A stretch of 64,000 nucleotides of DNA. Origin: Paenibacillus sp. FSL W8-0186. GTDB taxonomy: Bacteria > Bacillota > Bacilli > Paenibacillales > Paenibacillaceae. The stretch lies in assembly GCF_037969765.1 (NCBI RefSeq), contig NZ_CP150207.1, positions 3,899,001-3,963,000 of the forward strand, read 5' to 3'. A program made the position numbers and the translations under genes. Every line of letters starts with the position of its first letter. Position 1 is the first letter of the stretch. Positions 1 to 9,000 of the stretch are shown here, in pieces. The notes beneath the pieces are model-generated. The model did no database searches and was not told where the DNA came from. It saw nothing but the letters and a program-made list of their open reading frames with translations.

Positions 1-698
1 ATTTCGTTGACTTCATTATTCAAGTTGCACGGCGTCCCGTTGATGCCGTTATACGCAGTCATCATCGAGCCAGCACGACCTTCACGGAATGGCGCTTCAA
101 ACGCCTTCAAATAGTACTCGCGCTTATTCCGGGGGTCGATGCTGACCGAAGCGCTGCCGCGGTCGATCTCGTTATTGTTCCCATAGAAATGCTTCAAGGT
201 GGCTACCGTCTTGTAGTAGAAAGGATGGTCTCCCTGCATTCCCTTAATTAGCTCGGTCGTCAAGCGCCCGGTCAAGCACGGATCTTCCCCATACGCTTCT
301 TCGGTCCGGCCCCAGCGGGGATCGCGCTCCATATCGACCGTCGGCGCCCAAATCGTCAGGCCGTTGATGGCCGGATCACGCTGGTAGTACACCCGGGCTT
401 CATCGGCAATGACCGTGCCGATTTCATGCATCAGCTCGGGATTCCACGTGCAGGCAAGGCCCGTATTTTGCGGAAACACGGTCGCTTCGCCAAGCCAGGC
501 CACACCGTGCGCCCCTTCGGTGCCATGCTTGTATTTGTTTACGCCCAGCCGGGGAATCTCCGCTTGGTATTGACACATTAATTGAATCTTCTCTTCCGTC
601 GTAAATCTCGAGATTAGGTCGTTCACCCGCTCGTTCAGCGGCAAATCGGGATTCTGAAATGGAAATTGGTAATGATTCTCCACGTAAAATGACCTCAT
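1..698 (-). CDS. GH3 family beta-glycosidase, N-terminal part (cut by window edge)
   Basis: Translated from the reverse strand this opens with MRSFYVENHYQFPFQNPDLP and continues through typical GH3 N-terminal blocks: an SRFTTEEKIQLM helix, GTEGAHGVAW, APTVDMERDPRWGR, EEAYGEDP, a VATLKHF motif and TAYNGING. These match the TIM-barrel domain of GH3 beta-xylosidases/beta-glucosidases. The catalytic Asp region and the C-terminal half lie outside the window, so the substrate cannot be read; a pentosidase would suit the neighbours. No signal peptide is seen, so it is probably cytoplasmic. The ATG at 698 is preceded only by a weak AAGG about 15 nt upstream. A cre site lies 21 bp upstream of the start, suggesting glucose repression. 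Confidence 0.85.
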   Translation of the reverse strand, partial: MRSFYVENHYQFPFQNPDLPLNERVNDLISRFTTEEKIQLMCQYQAEIPRLGVNKYKHGTEGAHGVAWLGEATVFPQNTGLACTWNPELMHEIGTVIADEARVYYQRDPAINGLTIWAPTVDMERDPRWGRTEEAYGEDPCLTGRLTTELIKGMQGDHPFYYKTVATLKHFYGNNNEIDRGSASVSIDPRNKREYYLKAFEAPFREGRAGSMMTAYNGINGTPCNLNNEVNE

Positions 699-718
699 TT
701 CTGTATGATTTTCAACCT

Positions 719-732
719 TGAAAGCGCTTTTA
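719..732 (-). promoter_or_regulatory. cre (CcpA) site upstream of GH3
   Basis: TGAAAGCGCTTTTA matches the cre consensus TGWAANCGNTNWCA at all but one fixed position and is close to a perfect palindrome. It lies just upstream of the GH3 start, which fits carbon catabolite repression of that gene. Confidence 0.7.
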
Positions 733-884
733 AATTCTGCGCTGCTTACAGCTATCTTCCCATACTGTCATGATAGCTCGCGTGAAAAGGACTTCATACA
801 CGGAAGATTAGTCATGTTTTCATATAATAATCTAAGTTCTTCGTACTACTGAGCAGGCTTTCCGCTCTACCGGATGAATTAACG

Positions 885-1075
885 GGTTGAATGGATTTCA
901 TGCATCTAATTACTGTTCAATAAGGCTGTTTCGCAAAATAGCTGTATTTAAAGTAACTAAAACACAGCTTTTCAACCTATCGGGACATTTTTTAAATTCT
1001 TACTGCTAGAAATCCAGTTAATGGCGCATTCAGCGATGGACCATATCCTTTTACTACAGCAAATGCAGTTAGCTG
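885..1075. repeat. Possible decayed four-palindrome array in the GH3 upstream region
   Basis: The 396 bp between the GH3 start and the next terminator has no credible gene. Half-sites resembling the 27-bp palindrome of the arrays at 42204 and 58027 occur here: TGCATCTAATT near 901, an element at 997-1023 that resembles the third element of the 58027 array, and a TGCAGTTAGCT arm at 1064. Their spacing is near, but not exactly, the 52-62-52 pattern. I read it as a possible degenerate relic. Confidence 0.3.
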
Positions 1076-1094
1076 CGTGCTCGGAAATAGGGAC

Positions 1095-1128
1095 AAAAAA
1101 ATCTTTCCAGGTTGATGCCTGGAAAGAT
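1095..1128 (-). terminator. Rho-independent terminator of the response-regulator gene
   Basis: A perfect 11-bp stem (ATCTTTCCAGG and its complement, 1101-1111 and 1118-1128) with a 6-nt loop is followed on the minus strand by a run of six U (1095-1100). It lies about 70 bp past the stop of the response regulator. Confidence 0.9.
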
Positions 1129-1196
1129 CGGATGGCGCAGCCTAAGCCTGCATTTTTGTGCTTCGCTTTAACGAAGAGCCTGCTGATTCGTTCTGA

Positions 1197-2747
1197 TCAC
1201 TCACTGCTCGCATGCCGGCGATAAGCGGACGGAGAAGTGCCTACGTACTTTTTGAATTTGGAGTGAAAATAATCGACGTTCGTATAGCCGACCTTCTCGG
1301 CTACCTGGTACACCTTATAACCGGCCTCAAGATAAGATTTCGCCTTCTCGATCCGAACCTTGTCTAGATAGGTATTGAAGTATTCCCCCGTCTCATTCTT
1401 GAACAGCTTGCCTAAGTAGGCGCTATTATAGTTCAGGACGCCCGACAGCGTCTCCAGCTTCAGGTTGTCGCTGAAATTCCGTTCGATCAGGTCGAGCATG
1501 ATTTTGACTTCGCGGTGCCTGTCTTTCTCCCCCAGGCTGTTCATCAACTGCTGAAAGAAATCATCGATCTTGTCATACAGTGAATAGATGCTGCGCATAT
1601 GATATATTTCGGCCAGCATATCCGAGAAGGGCTTGCTATGCTGCTGAAGCTCAGGATGCTGTTGCAGCCCCTTGCCCATAACGGAGGTTAAAATTTCCAC
1701 GAAACGGCGTTTGATATCTGTCTCGGAATATCCTTCCGCAACCAAGCTGCGCCCAGTCTGCCTAACCAGTGATTTCACGGCTTTCATATTGCCGATATCG
1801 ACGGCATAATATATTTGATCCGTTAGAGTTTCGGATGGGAGAACCTCGGAGCAACCCTCTTCATACTCACTATGCTTATCGTCCTGGCATAGCAGTTTCC
1901 CATCATCAAGAAAAAAATGCAGCTTGATCAGTTCGCGCGCAGCGCTGTAGGAACCGGCTATTTCATCCAACGAACCTGCCTTGGAGCCAAGCGCCACCGT
2001 AAATTCTACGCCTGTCTCACCTATGGCAGTCCGGATGGAGCGGTATACGCCTTCCCTCTCTATAGCAAGCAGCGGTTCCTTCAGCAGTACGCCGACTTGC
2101 CCGTAAAGCTCGAAAACAAGGCCCCGGTCATCTTGCTCGAAGGTCTCGGCCATAGCCCTTCTCAGCAGATAAAGCACCGATTCCGTCAATTCGTCATGTA
2201 AAGCGACAAGCAGCACCTGGTAGCAATTCCATATTAGCCCCAGTTCCTCGGCCCGATCCTTCAGCTGGCGGCGGTCATCCGACGTAGGCTCCGTATTCGT
2301 GAGCAGCATATGAATCAAAGCTTCCCTCGTCCACTCCTTCGTGGCATGCTGCCATTCTTCCGATGCCCGTTCCTCTTCGATCGCCGCCTTGATCCCCCGG
2401 AGGTACTCCATCAACTCGTCCTCGTCGACGGGTTTAAGCAAATAACCGTCGGCCCGATGAGCGATGGCCTTCTTGGCATAGTCAAAATCCGCATATCCGC
2501 TTAGAATCAGGATATGAAGCAAGGGATCCAGCTCACGAAGGCGCTGAATAAGCTGGAGCCCGTCCATGCCCGGCATTCTAATATCAGCAATAACGAGCCC
2601 CGGCCGGCAAACTGCGTACTTCTCCAGCGCTTCGTTTCCATTGGCCGCCGTATCCGCTACCCGGTAACCAAGAGCTTCCCAATCGATAAACGCGCGAAGT
2701 CCTTCTCTCAGCTTCGGCTCATCATCCACAATCAGGACGTCAATCAT
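1197..2747 (-). CDS. YesN-type response regulator with AraC DNA-binding domain
   Basis: A 516-residue two-component response regulator. The N-terminal receiver domain (about 1-120) shows the acidic pocket VDDE at 8-11, phospho-acceptor Asp55 in VIADIRMPG, the switch region LSGYADF and Lys in LLKPVDEDE. A variable middle follows, and the last 100 residues are two helix-turn-helix units of the AraC family ending with the PSAYRR signature. Family members are phosphorylated by YesM-type kinases and activate sugar-use genes. No kinase is next to it, so its partner lies elsewhere. It is flanked by GH3 and GH127 genes on the same strand, its likely targets. A cre-like site lies about 110 bp upstream and a strong terminator follows. 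Confidence 0.9.
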   Translation of the reverse strand: MIDVLIVDDEPKLREGLRAFIDWEALGYRVADTAANGNEALEKYAVCRPGLVIADIRMPGMDGLQLIQRLRELDPLLHILILSGYADFDYAKKAIAHRADGYLLKPVDEDELMEYLRGIKAAIEEERASEEWQHATKEWTREALIHMLLTNTEPTSDDRRQLKDRAEELGLIWNCYQVLLVALHDELTESVLYLLRRAMAETFEQDDRGLVFELYGQVGVLLKEPLLAIEREGVYRSIRTAIGETGVEFTVALGSKAGSLDEIAGSYSAARELIKLHFFLDDGKLLCQDDKHSEYEEGCSEVLPSETLTDQIYYAVDIGNMKAVKSLVRQTGRSLVAEGYSETDIKRRFVEILTSVMGKGLQQHPELQQHSKPFSDMLAEIYHMRSIYSLYDKIDDFFQQLMNSLGEKDRHREVKIMLDLIERNFSDNLKLETLSGVLNYNSAYLGKLFKNETGEYFNTYLDKVRIEKAKSYLEAGYKVYQVAEKVGYTNVDYFHSKFKKYVGTSPSAYRRHASSE

Positions 2748-2858
2748 CCAGAACTCCTCCTCCGGATTTATTTATAAACGGCATGTCGCGCCAAATCTTC
2801 GACTTGCCTCCGGCCTATTTCCAATACAAATAAACTGTCATCTCATATCACAGTTAGA

Positions 2859-2872
2859 GTTAAGCGCTTTCA
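2859..2872 (-). promoter_or_regulatory. cre-like site upstream of the response regulator
   Basis: GTTAAGCGCTTTCA carries the core AAGCGCTTTCA of a cre site, with two mismatches at one end. It lies in the 275-bp gap between GH127 and the response regulator, 112 bp before the latter's start. Confidence 0.5.
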
Positions 2873-2950
2873 TTCATCATATACCCGATTCCCGGTTCTT
2901 GGCCTATATAATCCTGTGCATTTGTTGCACTATTTTGACATTGTGCTGTG

Positions 2951-2998
2951 AAAAAATAAGGGTTCCAGGCAGTGGATTGTCTGCGGCATGGAACCCTT
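2951..2998 (-). terminator. Terminator after GH127
   Basis: The stem AAGGGTTCCA (2958-2967) pairs with 2989-2998, and the loop can form a small inner hairpin. On the minus strand it is followed by ATTTTTT. It starts 24 bp past the GH127 stop. Confidence 0.85.
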
Positions 2999-3021
2999 TC
3001 CGAACAAACAGCGCCTTGCAG

Positions 3022-4998
3022 TTAGAACGTTTCCCGAACCCATACGCTCATTTCGCCTTCACCGCGATTGGCCCAGGCGTAATAAGGTATAAATGTCACT
3101 TTCGCTTCTTGCAGAGCTGGCACGGCCTCCGAGCTGTACAACCCGCCCGGCCACTTAGCGGCATCCTGCCGCAGGCCTTGGGCCGTGATCGCTACGGCGC
3201 CCCCCAGCAAGCCGTTTTCAAATTTCGCCTCAAGCTTGGCGTTGGCCGGCAGTACGATTTCATGCAGGTTCGCGCCGTTATCCGCCTGCTCCAGACAATA
3301 CACAAGCGGCCCGCGCTGCAGCGCGACTTTGCCCGCATTTCCGCGAACCAGGGGATGGCTGCGCATACGCTCCACCGGCATATCCAGTACCAGCTCTACG
3401 AAGTCGCCCTGCTGCCAATTCCGGGAGATATGAACGTAGCCATCCTGAATAACTTGGCCGTCCACCGGATATGGCTCGTTGTTGACGGACAGGCGGGCAT
3501 GTCTGCACCAGCCAGGAATACGCAGCGCGAGAGCGAATTCACCAGGCTCCTGCGGGTTAATTTCGAACCGAATCCGTCCATCCCATGGATAATTGGAGGT
3601 TTGCTTCACCTGTACCTCGCTGCCTCCAACGTTCAACTTGGCTTCCCCGCCAATATAGAGATGGGCATAGATGGTGCCTCCCTGAACCATATAAATATAC
3701 TCCCCTAATGAAGCGAGCAGGCGGGCTACGTTTGGCGGACAGCAGGCGCAGCCGAACCATTCCTGGCGCACCGGCTTGATATGGTCGAATTTGTGATTTG
3801 CCCCGCGGCAGGCTTTAGGATCAACCTCCAACGGGTTAACGTAGAAGAAATGCTTGCCGTCCCGCGACATACCGGCGACGACCGTATTGTACAGCGCCCG
3901 CTCCAGCACGTCGGCATACTCCGCCTGCGGAGCAATCCGCAGCATCCGGTGCGCAAAGAAGATCAGCCCGATGGAAGCGCATGTCTCGGCGTATACGGTA
4001 TCGTTCGGCAGGTCGTAGTCGAACGAGAACGCCTCACCCTGCGGCATGGAGCCGATCGCTCCTGTAATGTACATCTGCCGGGACACGATGTTGTCCCACA
4101 GACGCCGGCAAGCTGCGAGAAGCGATTCGTCCTTTGTCTCGGCCGCCACATCCGCCATGCCCGTCAGCATATAGACCTCGCGGACAGCATGGCCGATTGC
4201 TTTCTCCTGCTCCCTGACGGGCGCGTGCGACTGACTATATTGCAAATCGATCGCATGATTAATTCCCGTCCAGTGGCTCTCGCCTCCGCGCTCCTTCAGC
4301 TGTATTTCATAGAAATTCGGCTTCTGGCCCCGCTGCTCTACAAAATATTGGGCAAGGCGCAAATAGCGCTCATTTCCGGTTGCGTGATAAAGCTTAACGA
4401 GGGCCAGCTTGATTTCCTGATGTCCATCATAGCCCCGAAGCTTGCCCGGCTCTGTGCCGAATACGGAGTCGATATGATCCGCAAAGCGGGATACGACGTC
4501 CAGCAGCTTTCTTTTCCCCGTCGCCCGGTAGTAGGCCACGCCCGCCTCGATCATATGGCCCGCGCAATAGAGCTCATGGCATTCCGCCAGATTGCTCCAT
4601 CTTCTTCCCGGCTCTTTAAGCGTATAGTAAGTATTGAGGTAGCCATCCTCCTGTTGAGCCTTGGCGATGATCTCGATCACTTCGTCCGCCGTGCTCTCCA
4701 GCTCGGGATCCGGCTGCGATTCTAATAAATAGGATACAGCCTCCAGCCATTTGGCCACATCGCTGTCCTGAAACACCATGCCGTAAAATTCGCCCTCCTC
4801 CAGCCCGGCTGCAATCTTGAAATTGCGGATAGCCCCGCTTGGCTCGGCGGCTTCGATCCGGTCATTCAGCGCATCCCATTGGTAAGGAACTACGACGCTG
4901 CGCACCAAATCGATATAATAGCTCCAAAAATCGTCATGGATGTTCACATGATCAAGCGGCACTCTGTCAACATGCTGAAATGGTATAGATTTACTCAT
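3022..4998 (-). CDS. GH127 beta-L-arabinofuranosidase
   Basis: A 658-residue cytoplasmic enzyme of the HypBA1 type, which removes beta-L-arabinofuranose as found on plant hydroxyproline-rich glycoproteins. The length equals that of Bifidobacterium HypBA1, and counting from the chosen start puts Glu322 (in QGEAF), Glu338 and Cys340 (in YAETCA) at the family's acid/base and zinc-ligand positions. The nucleophile region reads GCACCPPN at 416-423, which supplies the paired cysteines. ATG 4998 is preferred over an in-frame start ten codons upstream because GGGAGG sits 8 nt before it. It is divergent from an AraC regulator. No signal peptide is seen, so substrates must be imported. Confidence 0.9.
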   Translation of the reverse strand: MSKSIPFQHVDRVPLDHVNIHDDFWSYYIDLVRSVVVPYQWDALNDRIEAAEPSGAIRNFKIAAGLEEGEFYGMVFQDSDVAKWLEAVSYLLESQPDPELESTADEVIEIIAKAQQEDGYLNTYYTLKEPGRRWSNLAECHELYCAGHMIEAGVAYYRATGKRKLLDVVSRFADHIDSVFGTEPGKLRGYDGHQEIKLALVKLYHATGNERYLRLAQYFVEQRGQKPNFYEIQLKERGGESHWTGINHAIDLQYSQSHAPVREQEKAIGHAVREVYMLTGMADVAAETKDESLLAACRRLWDNIVSRQMYITGAIGSMPQGEAFSFDYDLPNDTVYAETCASIGLIFFAHRMLRIAPQAEYADVLERALYNTVVAGMSRDGKHFFYVNPLEVDPKACRGANHKFDHIKPVRQEWFGCACCPPNVARLLASLGEYIYMVQGGTIYAHLYIGGEAKLNVGGSEVQVKQTSNYPWDGRIRFEINPQEPGEFALALRIPGWCRHARLSVNNEPYPVDGQVIQDGYVHISRNWQQGDFVELVLDMPVERMRSHPLVRGNAGKVALQRGPLVYCLEQADNGANLHEIVLPANAKLEAKFENGLLGGAVAITAQGLRQDAAKWPGGLYSSEAVPALQEAKVTFIPYYAWANRGEGEMSVWVRETF

Positions 4999-5140
4999 GC
5001 TGGAGCCCTCCCTTTTTCGAAATATCATACTGACAATTCTGATTCTATCCGATATATTTAATAATTAATATCAATAGTACCAACCTATTATTTATAATAT
5101 TTCACACTAATAATCACACGGATGGACTAGGAGGATTCCT

Positions 5141-6046
5141 ATGATCAGAGCCACAGAAATCGTCCATTTTCCGGCTCCGCCCGCTCCGTATTACCTGGAA
5201 TGCGGCTATACCTCATACGCGCCGGGAGAAGCGCACCCTAACCGGCGGAACATGGGGAAATTCGATCTCATCCTTATGAAGTCCGGGACGCTGTTCATCG
5301 GTGAAGAGCAGCGGAAATGGGGCTTGACGGCCGGGCAATCGCTGCTGCTGCTTCCTGATCGTTATCATTATGCAGTTCAGCCCTGCGAGGAGGATACGAC
5401 ATTTTATTGGGTTCACTTTCACTCTGTATGCAAGTGGGCCGAATTTCCTGCCGACCAGCAGATCGCTCTCCAGTCGGAGCAGCATTATCATGAATTTCTG
5501 ACTTCTCCCTATGACATCCAGCTGCCAAAAATGTGGGACATGCCTTACCCGGAGAGAGCTTACCAGCTTATGGAGACACTGCTGCAAACGCCCGGCACAC
5601 GCCAATCCAGCGCCTTCTGGACACAGCAGCAGGCGTTCGAGGAACTGCTGCGCATGATGGATTTACGGCAGCTCGAACAGTATACGTCCCCCGCCGTCGC
5701 CGTTGCCGAGAAGACCGAGGCCTTCATCCGGAACAACTACCGCACTGAGCTGACGAGCGGGGATATGTCTGCGGCGCTGCACTACCATTACAACTACATT
5801 ACGCGCTGCATGAAGCAGGTCTACGGATTGACGCCAAACGATTATTTGCAGCATTACCGTCTGGAGCAGTCCAAGCTGCTTCTGCTGAAAACGGAGTGGA
5901 AAATCGCGGAAATCGCCAATTACGTCGGCTTTAGGAATACTCCGTATTTTTCCAATCGGTTCGCCGGCAAATACGGCTGTTCCCCGCAGCAGTTCCGCAG
6001 GCAATTCTCCCATACTCCCGTCGTCAGACTCAGAACAAAGAGCTGA
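5141..6046 (+). CDS. AraC family transcriptional regulator with cupin sensor domain
   Basis: A 301-residue regulator. The N-terminal half (about 10-110) looks like an AraC-type cupin ligand-binding domain, with FDLILMKSGTLFIGEE and LLLLPDRYHYAVQP strands. The last 100 residues hold two helix-turn-helix units with IAEIANYVGF and SPQQFRRQF, the AraC signature. The start has a strong TAGGAGG seven nt upstream. It is divergent from GH127 over 142 bp of A/T-rich DNA, so it probably senses a sugar and controls GH127. The ligand cannot be read from the sequence. The stop codon lies inside a hairpin. Confidence 0.88.
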   Translation: MIRATEIVHFPAPPAPYYLECGYTSYAPGEAHPNRRNMGKFDLILMKSGTLFIGEEQRKWGLTAGQSLLLLPDRYHYAVQPCEEDTTFYWVHFHSVCKWAEFPADQQIALQSEQHYHEFLTSPYDIQLPKMWDMPYPERAYQLMETLLQTPGTRQSSAFWTQQQAFEELLRMMDLRQLEQYTSPAVAVAEKTEAFIRNNYRTELTSGDMSAALHYHYNYITRCMKQVYGLTPNDYLQHYRLEQSKLLLLKTEWKIAEIANYVGFRNTPYFSNRFAGKYGCSPQQFRRQFSHTPVVRLRTKS

Positions 6047-6074
6047 TCGCATCTACCTGCGGATCAGCTCTTTG
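6036..6074. terminator. Convergent hairpin between AraC gene and SLH-GH43
   Basis: A perfect 13-bp stem (6036-6048 with 6062-6074) and 13-nt loop overlaps the AraC stop and lies 17 bp past the end of the leftward operon. There is no strong U tract on either side, so termination in both directions is likely but not certain. Confidence 0.6.
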
Positions 6075-6090
6075 CACGCTCTAATTGAAT

Positions 6091-9000
6091 TTATTTATGG
6101 GCCAGCGCCGCTACATCATCCGCCGTAATGGCACCCTTGTAAATATGCAGCTCATCGATCATGCCCTTGAACGGCGCATCCCACCAGTTCACGCCCAAGC
6201 TAAAGGTGCCTTGGTCATCGAGGAACACATCCGGGAAGCCGGTGCCTGTAAATTTCTCTTCTCCGTTCACGTACACGGTGACATGGCCCTTGTTGACGGT
6301 GAAGGCAAAATGCGTCCATTCTCTCGGAACTGTATTCACGCCGGTTCCAGCATCATACCAGTTCGATCCCGCCCATAACATCGCACTGTTTCCTACGCCG
6401 TCATGGCCCTTCGGCTGAAAACTGATCCAGCTGTCACTGGTCTGCGCTCCAAAAAAGACTGGCGTATAAGGTGCAAGCTCCTCCGCATATACCCACATCG
6501 TTACCGAGTAGCTATCGCCGGAAATCAGTCCCTTCGGCAGCAGGACGCCTGACGCGCCGTCGAATACGGCTGCTTTGCCGGTTACGCCCGGCTCATAGGA
6601 AATGGTTCCGCCGGACGGTGAACTGATCATGTCCCCAATAACCGTCCCTGCCCCAAAGCTGCCCGCTGTATCGAGTAAATGATCCTCAAAGGAAAATTTG
6701 GCTGCTAATTCTGCAGCGGTCTCGCCCGAATCCGGAGCGTATTCCTGCGACAGCTTTGCCACCAGCTCAGCGGTAATCGGCACGTCATAAATCCGCACCT
6801 CATCCATCATGCCCTTAAACGGCGTATCCCACCAGTTCACGCCCAAGCCGAAGGTGCCGTGTTCATCCGTAAACACATTCGGGAAGCCGGTGCCTGTAAA
6901 TTTCTGTACGCCGTCGACAAAGACTTTTACCGTTCCGCGATCAACCGTAAAGGCTACATGATGCCATTCATTGGCGCGGATTCTGGAGCCGGTCGTCGCA
7001 TCGTACCAAGACTCGCCCGACCATAGCATCGTGTTGTTATCCCAGGATTGCGGCACCAGGCTGATCCAGCTGTTATTCGCCTTTGCGCCGAAGAAACTCG
7101 TCGCAAATTGCGTGTGCTGCTCCACATTCAGCCACATGGCGACAGAATATCGGTCGCTGGCAATCAGTCCATCCGGCAGTTTAATGCCGGAATTCCCGTC
7201 AAATATCGCAGCTTTGCCTTTTACCCCTTCATCATAGGTTATTGTGCCGCCAGTGTTGTCGATCCGGTTGCCTGTAACTGTACCTGCGCCGAAATTGCCG
7301 ACGGTATCGAGCAAATCCCCCTCAAAAGAATACTGTGCCACCAGGCCATATGCAGGATCGATCGGCACAACCACGATCTCGAATGTCTTCGTGGCGGTCG
7401 CCGTTCCTTTCGTCATGGTCGCCGTAAGTGTCGCCGTCAAATTCGCTTCGCCAACCTCCGGCGGTGAAATAATCCCCTTGTCGGTGATGACCGTTTCATC
7501 TGAGGTTTGCCAGGAAATGACCGTACCGCGGGCACCAGTCGTTGGCAGCGTTAAATGGGTCATGACCCGGCTCGTATCGCCAAGCTCCAGAGCGCTCTTC
7601 ACATCGCCCACGATCTGTTCGTCCGATTTGTCCGGCTGCCGGATACCCCAAACGGTCTCTCCAGCAGAGGAGATCGCGGTAAATGTCATCGTCTCCCGTT
7701 CGAGCGCCGTATCCCACTGACGGACGAATACTCCGTCATAGGTTACACCATCTACCGTGATTGCAGCCAGATGTCCATTCCGCAGCTCCCAAGATCCTGT
7801 AACATCGCCTGTTATCGTCCTATCCTCGTTCAGACGGACGTTAACAGCATGCGTGATATTTCCAGAATAGGCCAGCCCATGGTTTATAAATTTGTAATCA
7901 CCAGCAATGTCGCCGGCATTCGCCGTTTGAATCGTCTCCCCGGCATAGCGCTCCGGCGCGACCACGAACCAGCCGTCTTTATTCAAGAACATCTGATGGA
8001 CGCGAAGCTCATGCGCCTCGCCCCTTTGCGGAAAACGCGTATGGAACAGCAGGAAGTACTTCCCTGACTCCTCCTCATAATATACGGAGTTATGGCCTGG
8101 CGATGCATAGCCGTAGCCTATGCCCGTCCCCGGCTCTCCGACCTGCCGCTCAAAGAGGAAATTGCCGATCATCTTGATGCCGTACGGCGAGTTATCGGTA
8201 TTGCCCGGAAGAACCGCATTGTTCCCCGCCACATCTACATATGGGCCATCCGGCTCGGTCGCCCGGAACAATCTCATGTTGTAGCCGCCGTCCGCCCCCA
8301 GCCATCCATAAGTCACATTCAAGAAATAGTAGCCGGTAGCCTTATCATAAATAATGTACGGGCCTTCTCCCGATTTCGTATATCCGCCGGCAATTTTGGT
8401 GCCGAAATAACGATCGATGATTCGGCCATCCGCCGTAATTCCATCCTGGCCTGGATACATCGCCCGGCCTGTCTGCGGATCGAGCTCAAGGACGAAAATT
8501 CCGCCAGACCAGGAGCCATAGGTCATCCACAGCCTTCCGCTGCTATCCGTAAACAATGTCGCATCAATAGCGTTCGGATACATGCTGTTGTTATAGGAGC
8601 CATTGCTGTTGAACCAGTTCGGGTTGCTTCCGGTCAATATGCCGTTATCGACCAGCGCCTGAATATTTGTATTTGTCCATTTCTTGTTGACCTGGCTATC
8701 GGCATCGTAGGCGTCGTTTCTCGTAAATCCCGAGTACACGATCGTATCCACATATTGATAAGGGCCTTCGATGTTTTTGGATACCGCATAACCGATCGCC
8801 GACCGGATATAGGTGGAGGATGCGCTGTAATACATCATATAAGCGCCCTTAGTTCCATCCTCATTCACGTAATGCTCGTTCCAGACGACGTCCGGCGCCC
8901 AGACGGAGAAACCGCCTTTACTGTCGGAGTCGTTCTCTCCAGCCCAGGCAAACGAACCCGCCAAATTCGCGGATAAATCGCCAAAAATCACATTGCCTGG

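Noticed and set aside
2899-3708. 269-codon plus-strand frame opposite GH127
   Set aside because: It is the shadow of the GH127 gene, whose frame has clear catalytic motifs, and it crosses the terminator.
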